Shown in pieces: positions 9,081 through 17,117 of a DNA stretch of 64,000 bases (positions are counted from its first letter, which is position 1; every line of letters starts with the position of its first letter). Source of the stretch: Bacillota bacterium. Its GTDB lineage: Bacteria; Bacillota; Clostridia; Peptostreptococcales; Anaerovoracaceae. A model generated the notes under the pieces. That model did no database searches. It was not told the DNA's origin and saw nothing but the letters and a program-made list of their open reading frames with translations. The position numbers were made by a program, and so were the translations under genes. The stretch is from the NCBI GenBank assembly GCA_019420525.1, contig JAHZHA010000032.1, forward strand, positions 46,746 to 110,745. Reading direction: 5' to 3'.

Positions 9081-9839
9081 TCAGGAAACTCTTTCGCCGC
9101 TCTCTGAGCCGCATGTTTTCAGTGGCTCTCTGAGCAGATCTATTACGTCCTTCGCGCAGGTGATCTGTCTGTCTGTATCTATATAATTCTCTCTCTCGGA
9201 AATGTCCCACAGGTAATGGGCATCGGAACTGCAAAGAATACCGTAAGCCGAAAGCCCGGGATGCTCCTCGAGAAAAATTGACCTGTCGCAGTTTTTCGAG
9301 ATCTCTATATTTTTTACAGGGAGATCTTCCGGTATCAGTCCCAGATTCGACAAAACGCTGTGAGAATCTCTGTCTACATGAGCCAGGATACATACGCCCC
9401 CCGCCTGTTCCGTCATTGCGAAGACTTCTTCAATAGTGAGAGATGAAGCTGTGATCAGCAGTTCCTCTACGACTCCCGTGATCTCATCCGATTCATCGAG
9501 AATGCGCTGCTCTCCGAAGATTTCCTCTCTGTTTTTAATACCGCTCATCCGGCTGCGCACTTCGTTCCGAACCGCCATCAGGCTTTCCGTATCTCCGAAG
9601 AGAACCACCACATGAATTTCCTCTGCCGTTTCGATCTCCATTCCCGGTACAACGATGATATCCCGCTTCGTTCCGATTCTCATCACCGCCTCTACGTTTT
9701 CCGAGGAGTTGTGATCTGTCACTGCAATGATATCGAGCCCTTTCAACAGAGCCATGTTTACCAGGTTATTGGGCGTCATGTCGTTATCCCCGCAGGGCGA
9801 CAGCGCCGTGTGAATATGCAGGTCGTAATAATATTTCAT
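9081..9839 (-). CDS. PHP-domain protein, predicted metal-dependent phosphoesterase
   Basis: This 252-residue protein starts YYDLHIHTALSPCGD, the DLHxHT metal motif of the PHP superfamily. It continues with AVTDHNSSEN (motif II), PGMEIET (motif III), CILAHVDR (motif IV) and CSSDAHYLWD near the C terminus, so the metal ligands appear complete. Substrate unknown; related small PHP proteins hydrolyse phosphoesters or nucleotides. It lies between a DRTGG gene (15 bases upstream) and hndA, so a role linked to hydrogenase expression or signalling is an inference from context only. Confidence 0.85.
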   Translation of the reverse strand: MKYYYDLHIHTALSPCGDNDMTPNNLVNMALLKGLDIIAVTDHNSSENVEAVMRIGTKRDIIVVPGMEIETAEEIHVVVLFGDTESLMAVRNEVRSRMSGIKNREEIFGEQRILDESDEITGVVEELLITASSLTIEEVFAMTEQAGGVCILAHVDRDSHSVLSNLGLIPEDLPVKNIEISKNCDRSIFLEEHPGLSAYGILCSSDAHYLWDISERENYIDTDRQITCAKDVIDLLREPLKTCGSESGERVS

Positions 9840-9854
9840 CTTTTTGTATTTCCG

Positions 9855-10196
9855 TCATTCCGTCTGTATCATCAGCCCGTGAAGTTTCCAACAGGCTTCA
9901 TATGTACTCATCGGTGTAGAAATGATATTGATATTTTCTTCCTCTGCTTTCTGTATCGTGGAATCGGGAACCGGTATGTCCTCAGGAATCAGGATACATG
10001 CAATATCCGCCAGCTGAGCTACGGCCACCACATTGAGATGCGTCAGCACGGTAATCCAGATACAGTCTTTTTCAGACATGGACATCACTCTGCTGAGCAG
10101 ATCACACGTGTAAACCGTGGAAATTTCAGGATCTTTCACCAGATCTCCCGTCAGAACATTCATGGGCAGTTCTGCTACCGCCTGGCTGAGTTTCAT
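9855..10196 (-). CDS. DRTGG-domain protein (second copy)
   Basis: This 113-residue protein resembles the DRTGG domain otherwise found in phosphotransacetylase-like and HPr-kinase-like proteins: a beta-strand/loop core with GDLVKDPEIS and ADIACILIPED followed by STPMSTYEACWKLHGL at the C terminus. It is clearly related to the protein at 12139-12492 (shared TP-(L/M)-(T/S)-(M/T)-(F/Y)-EAC-(W/G)-KL ending). The function of free-standing DRTGG proteins is not known; ligand sensing is a common guess. Ribosome site AAGGAGGCGGCG; 11-base gap after the hydrogenase gene. Confidence 0.8.
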   Translation of the reverse strand: MKLSQAVAELPMNVLTGDLVKDPEISTVYTCDLLSRVMSMSEKDCIWITVLTHLNVVAVAQLADIACILIPEDIPVPDSTIQKAEEENINIISTPMSTYEACWKLHGLMIQTE

Positions 10197-10207
10197 CGCC
10201 GCCTCCT

Positions 10208-11593
10208 TTACACCTTGTCTTTCTCCGGATTATCGTCCACCGCTGTGTCCCCTTCTTTTTTTTCCGGTGACATCACAGGCGGCAGCATGCTTTCAAGCTC
10301 TACCATTTCCGTGGCCAGTCTACGCACCCGCTCTCTGAGCTTAAAGACACAGTCCGTAATCTTGGCTTCGCCCTTCACGATATCCTCCGCCAGCGCTTTA
10401 CAGCTGGGAGCTCCACAGGCCCCACAATCAAGGCCTGGCATCTCTTCCGAGAGAATAGACAATTCCTCCAGTTTTTGCATCGCTTTCATGATATCCGTAT
10501 CGAGAGCATGAATCGGCATGTGAACCAATTCTTTATCCCACAGATAATCGTGATAATCTACATTTCGCAATGGAAGTTCCTTAACCTGATACTTCCCTTT
10601 CGCCTCGTCTCTCATGGATTTCATTATTACCTGAGATACGTAGACGTTTTTGACCATCAGCGGGCCTCCCAGACACCCGCCTTTACATGCCAGCGCTTCG
10701 ATGAAGTCGATGTCATCGAATTTATCGCTGTTTTCAATGGTTTCGAAAATATCCGCGGCGTCATGAATTCCGTCGACCGCGAGAAATTTATTGATAGAAA
10801 GAGCCAGACTCTCGCCTCCCGGATTCGGCCATCTGACGCCGAAAGCCGAAGCCACAGCCAGATCTTCCTCTTCGTCTTCCTCCAGTGCCTTGACTTCCGC
10901 ACGGAGAAGCATGTATATGTCCTGAAAAGATATTATTCCATCGATATCGGAAGTATCACCTTTCAGAGGATGATACTTCGTATACATTTTAGCTGCACAC
11001 GGCGTGATGAAAAAAATACCGATGTCTCTCGGATGCTTGCCGCTCTTTTTGATCGCGCGCTCCCGTGCCATGCCTGCAGCTACTTCCACCGGCGCCTGCA
11101 ACGGAAGAAGATTATCCAGCAGATTGGGAAACTTCACCTGTATCAGCCGTACGATCGCCGGACATGCGGTGGAAATCACAGGTCCTTGACCTCTGTGATC
11201 CTTCAGATACTGTCTGGTAGCTTCGCTGACAGCCTCTGCGCCCACAGCTACTTCAAAGACATCGTCAAATCCCAGCTTCTTCAGCGCTGTGAGAAAATGA
11301 TTTCTCGATCTCGCCGAACGATACTGACTGTACAGCGCCGGCGCAGGCAGCGCCACTCTATAGCTATACTGCTTGATTATCTCAAAATCATCTGTGATCG
11401 CTCTTTTTGCACTGTGAGGACAGGCTCTGATGCATTCTCCGCAGTCAATACAGCGCGATTTCATAATCATCGCTTTACCGTCATGTACCCGGATAGCCTC
11501 TGTCGGACAGCGTTTAATACAGTTTGTACAGCCCATGCACTTATCTTTTTCCAGTCTTACCGAATGGTAATACTTGTCTTCCATAGTGCTCAC
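10208..11593 (-). CDS. Sensory-type [FeFe] hydrogenase-like protein (HydS/HfsB-like)
   Basis: The protein has 461 residues. It begins with two [4Fe-4S] sites (CMGCTNCIKRC at 19-29, CIDCGECIRAC at 48-58), then a divergent H-cluster domain with candidate ligands C144 (STACPA), C199 (ITPCAAK), C303 and C307 (LACKGGC). It ends with a CGACGxPSC [4Fe-4S] domain (C390, C393, C398, C415). In catalytic enzymes the first H-cluster loop has a proton-relay Cys; here that position is Ala (TACP), as described for putative sensor hydrogenases. There is no PAS domain. The listed start is GTG at 11593; an ATG at 11584 is an alternative. Redox or H2 sensing is inferred. Confidence 0.85.
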   Translation of the reverse strand: MSTMEDKYYHSVRLEKDKCMGCTNCIKRCPTEAIRVHDGKAMIMKSRCIDCGECIRACPHSAKRAITDDFEIIKQYSYRVALPAPALYSQYRSARSRNHFLTALKKLGFDDVFEVAVGAEAVSEATRQYLKDHRGQGPVISTACPAIVRLIQVKFPNLLDNLLPLQAPVEVAAGMARERAIKKSGKHPRDIGIFFITPCAAKMYTKYHPLKGDTSDIDGIISFQDIYMLLRAEVKALEEDEEEDLAVASAFGVRWPNPGGESLALSINKFLAVDGIHDAADIFETIENSDKFDDIDFIEALACKGGCLGGPLMVKNVYVSQVIMKSMRDEAKGKYQVKELPLRNVDYHDYLWDKELVHMPIHALDTDIMKAMQKLEELSILSEEMPGLDCGACGAPSCKALAEDIVKGEAKITDCVFKLRERVRRLATEMVELESMLPPVMSPEKKEGDTAVDDNPEKDKV

Positions 11594-11662
11594 TTACCTT
11601 CCAAAACTAAAATCTTCTCAATATCGGTTCCGGCGCAGCATGCCGGATTCCTTTATTTCAAG

Positions 11663-12091
11663 TCATGACAGTTTAAATGTCATTCTGACCTTTGTTCCCT
11701 TTCCGGGAGCTGTTTCTATCTGAAGTTCATCCGCATTGCGGCTCATATTCGGCAGACCCATGCCCGCCCCGAATCCCAGCATCCTCACTTCCTCCGGAGC
11801 TGTAGAGTAACCTTCCTGCATGGCCAGTTCGAGATCGGCGATGCCTTTTCCCTCATCTGCAATAAGAACTTCCACCCGGTCAGGGTACAGATCTACCATC
11901 GCTTTGCCGCCTCCTCCGTGTATAAACGCATTAATTTCGGCTTCATACATCGCTACCGCTATACGTTTTATCACTTTCGGCGAAACGCCCAGCATACTGA
12001 GACTCTTTTTTACTTTGCTGGAAGCTTCGCCTGCGGCATTAAAATCATCTTTATCGATAACGCACTCAATATGCATTCCGCTTTCTGACAA
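11663..12091 (-). CDS. RsbW-like anti-sigma/serine-kinase-type ATPase
   Basis: This 142-residue single-domain GHKL ATPase resembles RsbW/SpoIIAB-type proteins: MYEAEINAFIHGG (N box), IADEGKGIADL (G1 box) and GFGAGMGLPNM (G2 box). Proteins of this type phosphorylate an anti-anti-sigma partner or bind a sigma factor, but no such partner is encoded in the operon. The start is TTG at 12091 with AGGGGTGAGACA in front; the in-frame ATG at 12076 lacks a ribosome site. It lies between a DRTGG gene and the sensory hydrogenase gene. Confidence 0.82.
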   Translation of the reverse strand: MSESGMHIECVIDKDDFNAAGEASSKVKKSLSMLGVSPKVIKRIAVAMYEAEINAFIHGGGGKAMVDLYPDRVEVLIADEGKGIADLELAMQEGYSTAPEEVRMLGFGAGMGLPNMSRNADELQIETAPGKGTKVRMTFKLS

Positions 12092-12138
12092 TGTCTCACC
12101 CCTCTGATCTTTCTGAAATAATATCCGGAAATGCCAGA

Positions 12139-12492
12139 TTACCGCAGCTGTCCCGCTGTGAAACCTGCCTTATATAGTTTACCGCAGGCCTCAAACATCG
12201 TCAGAGGTGTTCTGAGTACCGTCACTCCTCTGTCTGCGGCCAGCTCCAGAATATTGGCCGGAATATTTTTATCCCTGACAAAAAGAACCGCGTAAACGTC
12301 CAGCATTTCCGCCGAACGGATCACCTGGGGATTGATCAGTCCTGTTATGATCAGACTGCCTTCTTCTGTATCCAGCATGACTTCACTCATGAGATCCGCA
12401 GCAACCGCCTTGGTAATATCCAGTTCATTGAAATTCTCGGCTCCGAAAAGTATTTCGGCATCTACCGTTTCCATGATTTTAGCAATATCCAT
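12139..12492 (-). CDS. DRTGG-domain protein (first gene of the hydrogenase operon)
   Basis: This 117-residue protein has a DRTGG-like core (DITKAVAADLMSEVM, then SLIITGLINPQVIRSA, and AVLFVRDKNIP) and ends LTMFEACGKLYKAG, matching the paralogue at 9855-10196. The ATG at 12492 follows GGGAGTACTTG; a TTG immediately upstream (12495) is a less likely start. It is the promoter-proximal gene of the ten-gene hydrogenase operon. A ligand- or redox-responsive role is possible but unproven. Confidence 0.8.
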   Translation of the reverse strand: MDIAKIMETVDAEILFGAENFNELDITKAVAADLMSEVMLDTEEGSLIITGLINPQVIRSAEMLDVYAVLFVRDKNIPANILELAADRGVTVLRTPLTMFEACGKLYKAGFTAGQLR

Positions 12493-13064
12493 CAAGTACT
12501 CCCGTCCGGAGCAAGTATTTCCGCTCCGCTATCACAACAACAGAAAAAATCAATCTCATTGCGCTGAGCTGCCACAGAAAAAATTTCCGTCTCTGTGAGG
12601 ATTCAGAAAATTTTCTGCCGACAATATCCCATCGCGATTCATTATTAATAGCGCTTTACCTATCATCGATTCTAATACAAAAACGTGTGACTTGCAAATT
12701 CCTCGACTTTTGCGCCGAAGAACGGCTGTTATTTTTTATACAAGAAAACGCTGTGTATACACGCTTTATCGGAGTTTTACCATAAAAATTGTATACGGTT
12801 AACGAATTTAACCCTAAAATATATTTTAATTTTCAATTATTCGTTTGCTCTATTAGCCAGTACTCTTTCGGATGCGTTACTAAATTAACAATTCATTTTC
12901 TCCTAAATTCACTAAAAAATAAGGTCATTTTCTTATTTTCCCTGAATTTTTTTTTAATTTCCTCAATTTATAAGAATTTAAACAAAAAACACGAATTTCT
13001 GCCTAATTTTTATGTATTTTTGCATTTTATTTAAAACAGTTTCTCCTGAATGCGAAATTACAGG
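12493..13064. other. AT-rich intergenic region upstream of the hydrogenase operon
   Basis: There is no convincing gene in these 570 bases. The part 12780-13040 is far more AT-rich than the rest of the window. Seen in it are a perfect inverted repeat GGTTAA-N5-TTAACC (12797-12813), a Rex-like site (12874-12891) and a palindrome CAGAAAATTTTCTG (12604-12617). I could not pick one clear -35/-10 pair for the operon. Confidence 0.5.
12874..12891 (-). promoter_or_regulatory. Possible Rex (NADH/NAD+ sensor) operator
   Basis: GCGTTAC-TAAA-TTAACAA matches the clostridial Rex pattern TTGTTAA-N4-TTAACAA in 7 of 7 bases on one side and 4 of 7 on the other. It lies about 380 bases upstream of an operon for NADH-linked hydrogenase, a frequent Rex target. 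In AT-rich DNA such a match can occur by chance. Confidence 0.3.
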
Positions 13065-13105
13065 AAAAAATGCGTCGTCTTTCCTGATTACAGCAGATCG
13101 ACGCA
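13065..13105 (-). terminator. Terminator after the D,D-carboxypeptidase gene
   Basis: TGCGTCG (13071-13077) pairs with CGACGCA (13099-13105). On the minus strand the hairpin ends in six T (13065-13070). Confidence 0.65.
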
Positions 13106-13160
13106 ATTTTTCCATACACAATGGAGCAGACAACGGGTGCCTATATGTAATAACGACCGT

Positions 13161-14471
13161 TTACTCTCCTCTTTTTCTCATTTTTCTCCGCTTTATAGCT
13201 TTTCTGTGCCGTATCCGACGGATGATGGTAAAAAGAATTCCCAGCAGGAGGAGCACGACGACCAGAATGACGAAACCACTGAGCAGATGACTCAACAGTG
13301 TTGCTTCTTCCACATCTTCCGCAGCGAATACATCCAGTTGTGCCACCTGAACGTCATCTCTTGAAACGATCAATTTTCCGACTTTTTCGCCCTTTTTTAC
13401 AGGGGCGGTAAGCACGTCACTTTCGATTTCAAATTTATAATCCGAAATATCCGCCGAAAACTTTTGATCTTCCATTCGCTCGACAGTAGCCACAGCGCTG
13501 TCATCTGTCACCACATCGACGAAAGGTTGTTTTCCGCCTTTCACCGTAGCCTTTCCCACCGGTTCTCCTGCCTCGATTCCCAGATCCAGCATTTTAAAGT
13601 TGTCGAATCCAAAATCGAGCAGCTGAATCATATCCGTATACAGGGATTCCGGCACGGAATGATAAACGACACCGATAAGTGTCATGCCGTCCCGCTCTGC
13701 CGCCGCGACAAGGCAACTCCCGGCTGCATTCGTATATCCCGTCTTGATTCCTAGAATTCCATCATATTTAAATGTACGCGTCACATCTCCGATCACAGCC
13801 TTATGCACATCATCATATAAAAGACGGTTTGAATTGTGAATCAGCCTCTCCTCCGGCTGAAGTTCCGTGGAAGGAATGGTATATTCGTATGTAGAGACAA
13901 TCTTGCGGAATGTTTCATTTTTCATGGCTTCTTTGGCAAAAAGAGCCATATCCGCCGCAGTCGTCACGTGATTTTCATCGGGAAGACCGTTGGGATTGAC
14001 AAAATGCGTGTTCTCCGCTCCCAGTTCCTTCGCCTTTTCATTCATCATATCCGCAAAGCTGTCCACATCTCCGGCACATGCCTCCGCCAGAGTGATGGCA
14101 GCGTCATTTGCGGAAGGAAGCATCATAGCGTAGAGGAGCTGTTCGACAGGCAGCTGTTCTCCCTCCAGCAGAAAAATTCTGCTTCCTTCTGTATACGCAG
14201 CATTGTGACTGACCGTACAGACGTCGTCGAGATCCATATTTTCAAGCGTGAGCAGCGCCGTCATCACTTTTGTGGTGCTGGCTGGATATACCTGCAGGTC
14301 TTTATATTTATCGTACAGAATTTCTCCCGTATCTGCATTGATCAATACTGCCGACTGGGCGACGATCTCCGGAAATTCTGTAACCGCTCCGTAAGCCGGA
14401 GCCGGCTGAAAGATACAGCTAAATATCAGCACTGTCGTCAGAATCAGACCGATACGTTTTTTTCTCATCAT
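13161..14471 (-). CDS. D-alanyl-D-alanine carboxypeptidase (DacA/DacF type)
   Basis: This class A-like low-molecular-weight penicillin-binding protein removes the terminal D-Ala of peptidoglycan stem peptides outside the membrane. The 436 residues start with a signal peptide (cleavage probably after PAYGA). Catalytic motifs are STTK (SxxK), SAN (SxN) and KTGYT (KTG). A PBP5-type C-terminal domain follows, then a transmembrane helix near 392-415 (SGFVILVVVLLLLG) and a very basic tail. A C-terminal helix rather than an amphipathic anchor is typical of many Firmicute DacF-like proteins. The second ATG (14468) is better spaced from GAGG than the first. The sporulation form DacF is possible but not shown. 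Confidence 0.92.
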   Translation of the reverse strand: MMRKKRIGLILTTVLIFSCIFQPAPAYGAVTEFPEIVAQSAVLINADTGEILYDKYKDLQVYPASTTKVMTALLTLENMDLDDVCTVSHNAAYTEGSRIFLLEGEQLPVEQLLYAMMLPSANDAAITLAEACAGDVDSFADMMNEKAKELGAENTHFVNPNGLPDENHVTTAADMALFAKEAMKNETFRKIVSTYEYTIPSTELQPEERLIHNSNRLLYDDVHKAVIGDVTRTFKYDGILGIKTGYTNAAGSCLVAAAERDGMTLIGVVYHSVPESLYTDMIQLLDFGFDNFKMLDLGIEAGEPVGKATVKGGKQPFVDVVTDDSAVATVERMEDQKFSADISDYKFEIESDVLTAPVKKGEKVGKLIVSRDDVQVAQLDVFAAEDVEEATLLSHLLSGFVILVVVLLLLGILFTIIRRIRHRKAIKRRKMRKRGE

Positions 14472-14582
14472 TTACCTCATTTTCCTGTCAGGAGCTCCGC
14501 AGCCGCTCTCCTCCGGCTGCAGGCAGTCTTAAGTATTACCGATAAAATGATTCTTTTCATAAACTCTCCGGTCTGCTGTATC

Positions 14583-15797
14583 TTACAGGTCTCTGAAAAA
14601 ATGATCCGTCAGCAGATGTCCCTCTTCAAAACAGATTTTGCCCTGTCTTCCGCAGGCTTCTGTATACCGGTTTTCCCTCTGTCCGCTGTCTTTTCTGCTG
14701 TCATACAGGACATAAGGCACCGGTTCCGGTGAATGTGTCCGCAGGCACACCGGTGTCGGGTGATCCGGAAGCACCAGCAGACGGAAGTCTTCCCCGGTTG
14801 ATTTCAGATAATCGGTTACAGGACGGACGATTTTCCGGTCGATCAGTTCGAGACTTTCGATTTTTTCCGTAACAGACCCCTGATGAGAACATTCATCCGG
14901 TGCCTCGAGATGGATATATACGAATTCGCTGCCTCTCCGGAAAGCATCGACAGCAGCCTGCGCTTTTCCTTCAAAATTGGTTCGGATCGTTCCGGTGGCG
15001 CCTTCCACATCGACAGATTCCAGGCCGGCACAGACAGCGATCCCTTTGATCAGATCAACCGCGGAGATCACCGTACCGCTGATTCCATATTTTTCCCGAA
15101 ACGGTGTCAGCGACGGCTTTCTTCCCTGTCCCCAGATCCAAATCGTATTAGCGGGGTTGAGACCTCTTTCCATACGAGCCGTATTGACAGGATGATCTTT
15201 CAGAAGAGCATAACTCTTTTTCATCAGATCCGTGATATATCCGGAATCGTTCCCTTTGGGCAGATGCAGTCCCACTTTCTGATCCAGCACGTCGTGAGGC
15301 GGCGTCAGTTCGCAGTCCTCCGAACCGTTATGAACGATCATGGCGTGACGGTAACTCACTCCGGGATAGAAACGGATATTCTCCGTACCCAGGTTTTCAT
15401 CTATAAAATATATGAGCTGTGCCGCTTCTTCATTCGAAATATCACCTGAGCTGTGGTCTTTTATGATCAGATCTTCATAATCGCCTTCTCCCGATACCGT
15501 AATCAGATTACAGCGAAAAGCCACATCGTCCGGGGACAGTTCGATTCCCATGCTGGCAGCTTCCAGAGGAGATCTTCCCGTATGATAAATCTCAGGCGCA
15601 TAGCCCATGACGGACAGGTTTGCCACGTCGCTTCCCGGCGCCATGCCTTCGGGAACCGTCCTGACCATTCCCACTTCTCCGTGGGCTGCAAAGTCGTCGG
15701 TGCATTCCATTCTAGCGGCTTCCAGAGCTGTCTTGCCGCCGATCTCATCCATCGGTCTGCCGGCCGCACCGTCGGTGAGAATAACTAAGTATTTCAT
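14583..15797 (-). CDS. Cofactor-independent phosphoglycerate mutase-like enzyme (proposed homoserine kinase family)
   Basis: This 404-residue alkaline-phosphatase-superfamily protein begins MKYLVILTDGAAGRP (metal Asp at residue 9). It has the SDVANLSVMGY catalytic-serine segment and the C-terminal HLEAPDECSH and LVLPDHPTP metal-ligand segments. It is of the archaeal ApgM-like type. Within that type a subgroup has been proposed, from gene neighbourhoods, to act as a homoserine kinase in threonine synthesis (TIGR02535-like); I cannot tell which here. The ATG at 15797 follows GAGAGGTGAATTTGAT; the frame is open further upstream but without a ribosome site. The gene is divergent from serC, whose product uses a phosphoglycerate-derived substrate. 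Confidence 0.82.
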   Translation of the reverse strand: MKYLVILTDGAAGRPMDEIGGKTALEAARMECTDDFAAHGEVGMVRTVPEGMAPGSDVANLSVMGYAPEIYHTGRSPLEAASMGIELSPDDVAFRCNLITVSGEGDYEDLIIKDHSSGDISNEEAAQLIYFIDENLGTENIRFYPGVSYRHAMIVHNGSEDCELTPPHDVLDQKVGLHLPKGNDSGYITDLMKKSYALLKDHPVNTARMERGLNPANTIWIWGQGRKPSLTPFREKYGISGTVISAVDLIKGIAVCAGLESVDVEGATGTIRTNFEGKAQAAVDAFRRGSEFVYIHLEAPDECSHQGSVTEKIESLELIDRKIVRPVTDYLKSTGEDFRLLVLPDHPTPVCLRTHSPEPVPYVLYDSRKDSGQRENRYTEACGRQGKICFEEGHLLTDHFFRDL

Positions 15798-15849
15798 ATC
15801 AAATTCACCTCTCAGGAATGATATATAAATGCCTTTTGCCGAAATTTTC

Positions 15850-15878
15850 TTTACTATTTTATCATAGTAGAGTATAAT
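15850..15878 (+). promoter_or_regulatory. Promoter for serC-serA
   Basis: TTTACT and TATAAT are 17 bases apart. The transcript would have a leader of about 130 bases before serC, containing a small CCGGC-GTC-GCCGG hairpin followed by TCTTTTGTTT (about 15919-15941). That hairpin might act as a weak attenuator; I see no T-box or leader peptide. Confidence 0.65.
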
Positions 15879-16013
15879 TGTGTACAAAATTATGAGATGA
15901 AAAAATTCACGAATCTTTCCGGCGTCGCCGGTCTTTTGTTTAATTATCCTTCGGCGGCGCGGTGCGCCTCAGTATCGCAATGCAATATAAATGGAGAAAT
16001 GGAGAATAGAATT

Positions 16014-17096
16014 ATGGACAGAGTATTCAATTTTTCGGCGGGACCGTCCTGCCTGCCTCTTGAAGTTCTGCAGCAGGCACAGACAGATCTCATCAACTAC
16101 AAAGGCTGCGGCATGTCCGTCATGGAAATGAGTCACCGTTCCCGGGATTTTGAAGAGATTATTCAGACCGCTGAATCCGATCTCAGAGACCTCATGAATA
16201 TACCGGACAATTATAAAGTCTTATTTCTACAGGGGGGCGGTACACTTCAGTTTTCCATGGTTCCTCTGAATCTGCTGCGCAACACGAAAAAAGCCGATTA
16301 CATCGTCACCGGACAATGGGCGAAAAAGGCTGCAAAAGAGGCGCAGAAGTTCGGCGATATCCGCATCGCGGCCACATCTGAGCCGGATGTATATACCTAC
16401 ATTCCGAAGCTCGGCAGAGAGGATTTCCGCGAAGATGCGGATTATGTCTACATCACGACAAACAATACGATTTACGGCAGCCGCTACAACTACATCCCTG
16501 ATACAGGAAATGTCATTCTGGCAGCCGATCAGTCATCCAACTTCCTGTCGGAAGTATATAATGTAGAAGATTTCGGACTCATCTTTGCCGGCGCCCAGAA
16601 AAATGTAGGACCTGCCGGTGTGACCATCGTCATCGTCAGAGAGGATCTCATCGGTCACTGTCCTGAAGACGCGCCGATCTATCTGGACTATAAAACGCAT
16701 GCTGATAAGGGTTCCATGTATAACACCCCGCCATGTTTCTCCATCTATATGGCAGGTCTGACGTTCCAGTGGATAAAGAAACAGGGCGGCGTCCCTGCGA
16801 TTCAGAAGCACAATGAAGAACAGGCATCTCTGCTCTACGATTTTATCGACAACAGTTCCTTCTACAACTGCCCGGTGGCTTTCGAAGACCGTTCTCTCAT
16901 GAATGTCGTCTTCGTCACAGGAGATCAGGATCTCGACAAGAAATTCGTAGCTGAAGCAAAGACGCAGGGTCTCGTCAACCTGGCAGGCCACAGAACGGTA
17001 GGCGGCATGCGCGCCAGCATCTACAACGCAATGCCGGATGAAGGAGTACAGAAGCTGATCAGCTTCATGAAGAAATTTGAAACAGAAAACAAATAA
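16014..17096 (+). CDS. serC: Phosphoserine aminotransferase
   Basis: This enzyme converts 3-phosphohydroxypyruvate and glutamate to phosphoserine, the second step of serine synthesis, and can serve vitamin B6 synthesis. The 360 residues start VFNFSAGPSCLP (the N-terminal GPS motif). HRS is at 41-43, QGGGTLQF near 73-80 and the PLP lysine at 196 in FAGAQKNVGPAG. The ATG at 16014 follows ATGGAGAATAGAATT. The frame extends 39 codons upstream, but that part is unlike the family and overlaps the leader. The gene is followed after 21 bases by serA. Confidence 0.94.
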   Translation: MDRVFNFSAGPSCLPLEVLQQAQTDLINYKGCGMSVMEMSHRSRDFEEIIQTAESDLRDLMNIPDNYKVLFLQGGGTLQFSMVPLNLLRNTKKADYIVTGQWAKKAAKEAQKFGDIRIAATSEPDVYTYIPKLGREDFREDADYVYITTNNTIYGSRYNYIPDTGNVILAADQSSNFLSEVYNVEDFGLIFAGAQKNVGPAGVTIVIVREDLIGHCPEDAPIYLDYKTHADKGSMYNTPPCFSIYMAGLTFQWIKKQGGVPAIQKHNEEQASLLYDFIDNSSFYNCPVAFEDRSLMNVVFVTGDQDLDKKFVAEAKTQGLVNLAGHRTVGGMRASIYNAMPDEGVQKLISFMKKFETENK

Positions 17097-17117
17097 ATCA
17101 TAAAAAGGAATATTAAA

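Noticed and set aside
12789..13034. 81-codon plus-strand frame in the AT-rich gap
   Set aside because: It is rich in Phe, Leu, Asn and Lys simply because the DNA is AT-rich. There is no ribosome site and no recognisable pattern.
15885..16013. T-box or riboswitch in the serC leader
   Set aside because: No T-box core (GGGTGG..CCGCG type) or serine specifier arrangement was found. There is only a small hairpin with a weak T tract.
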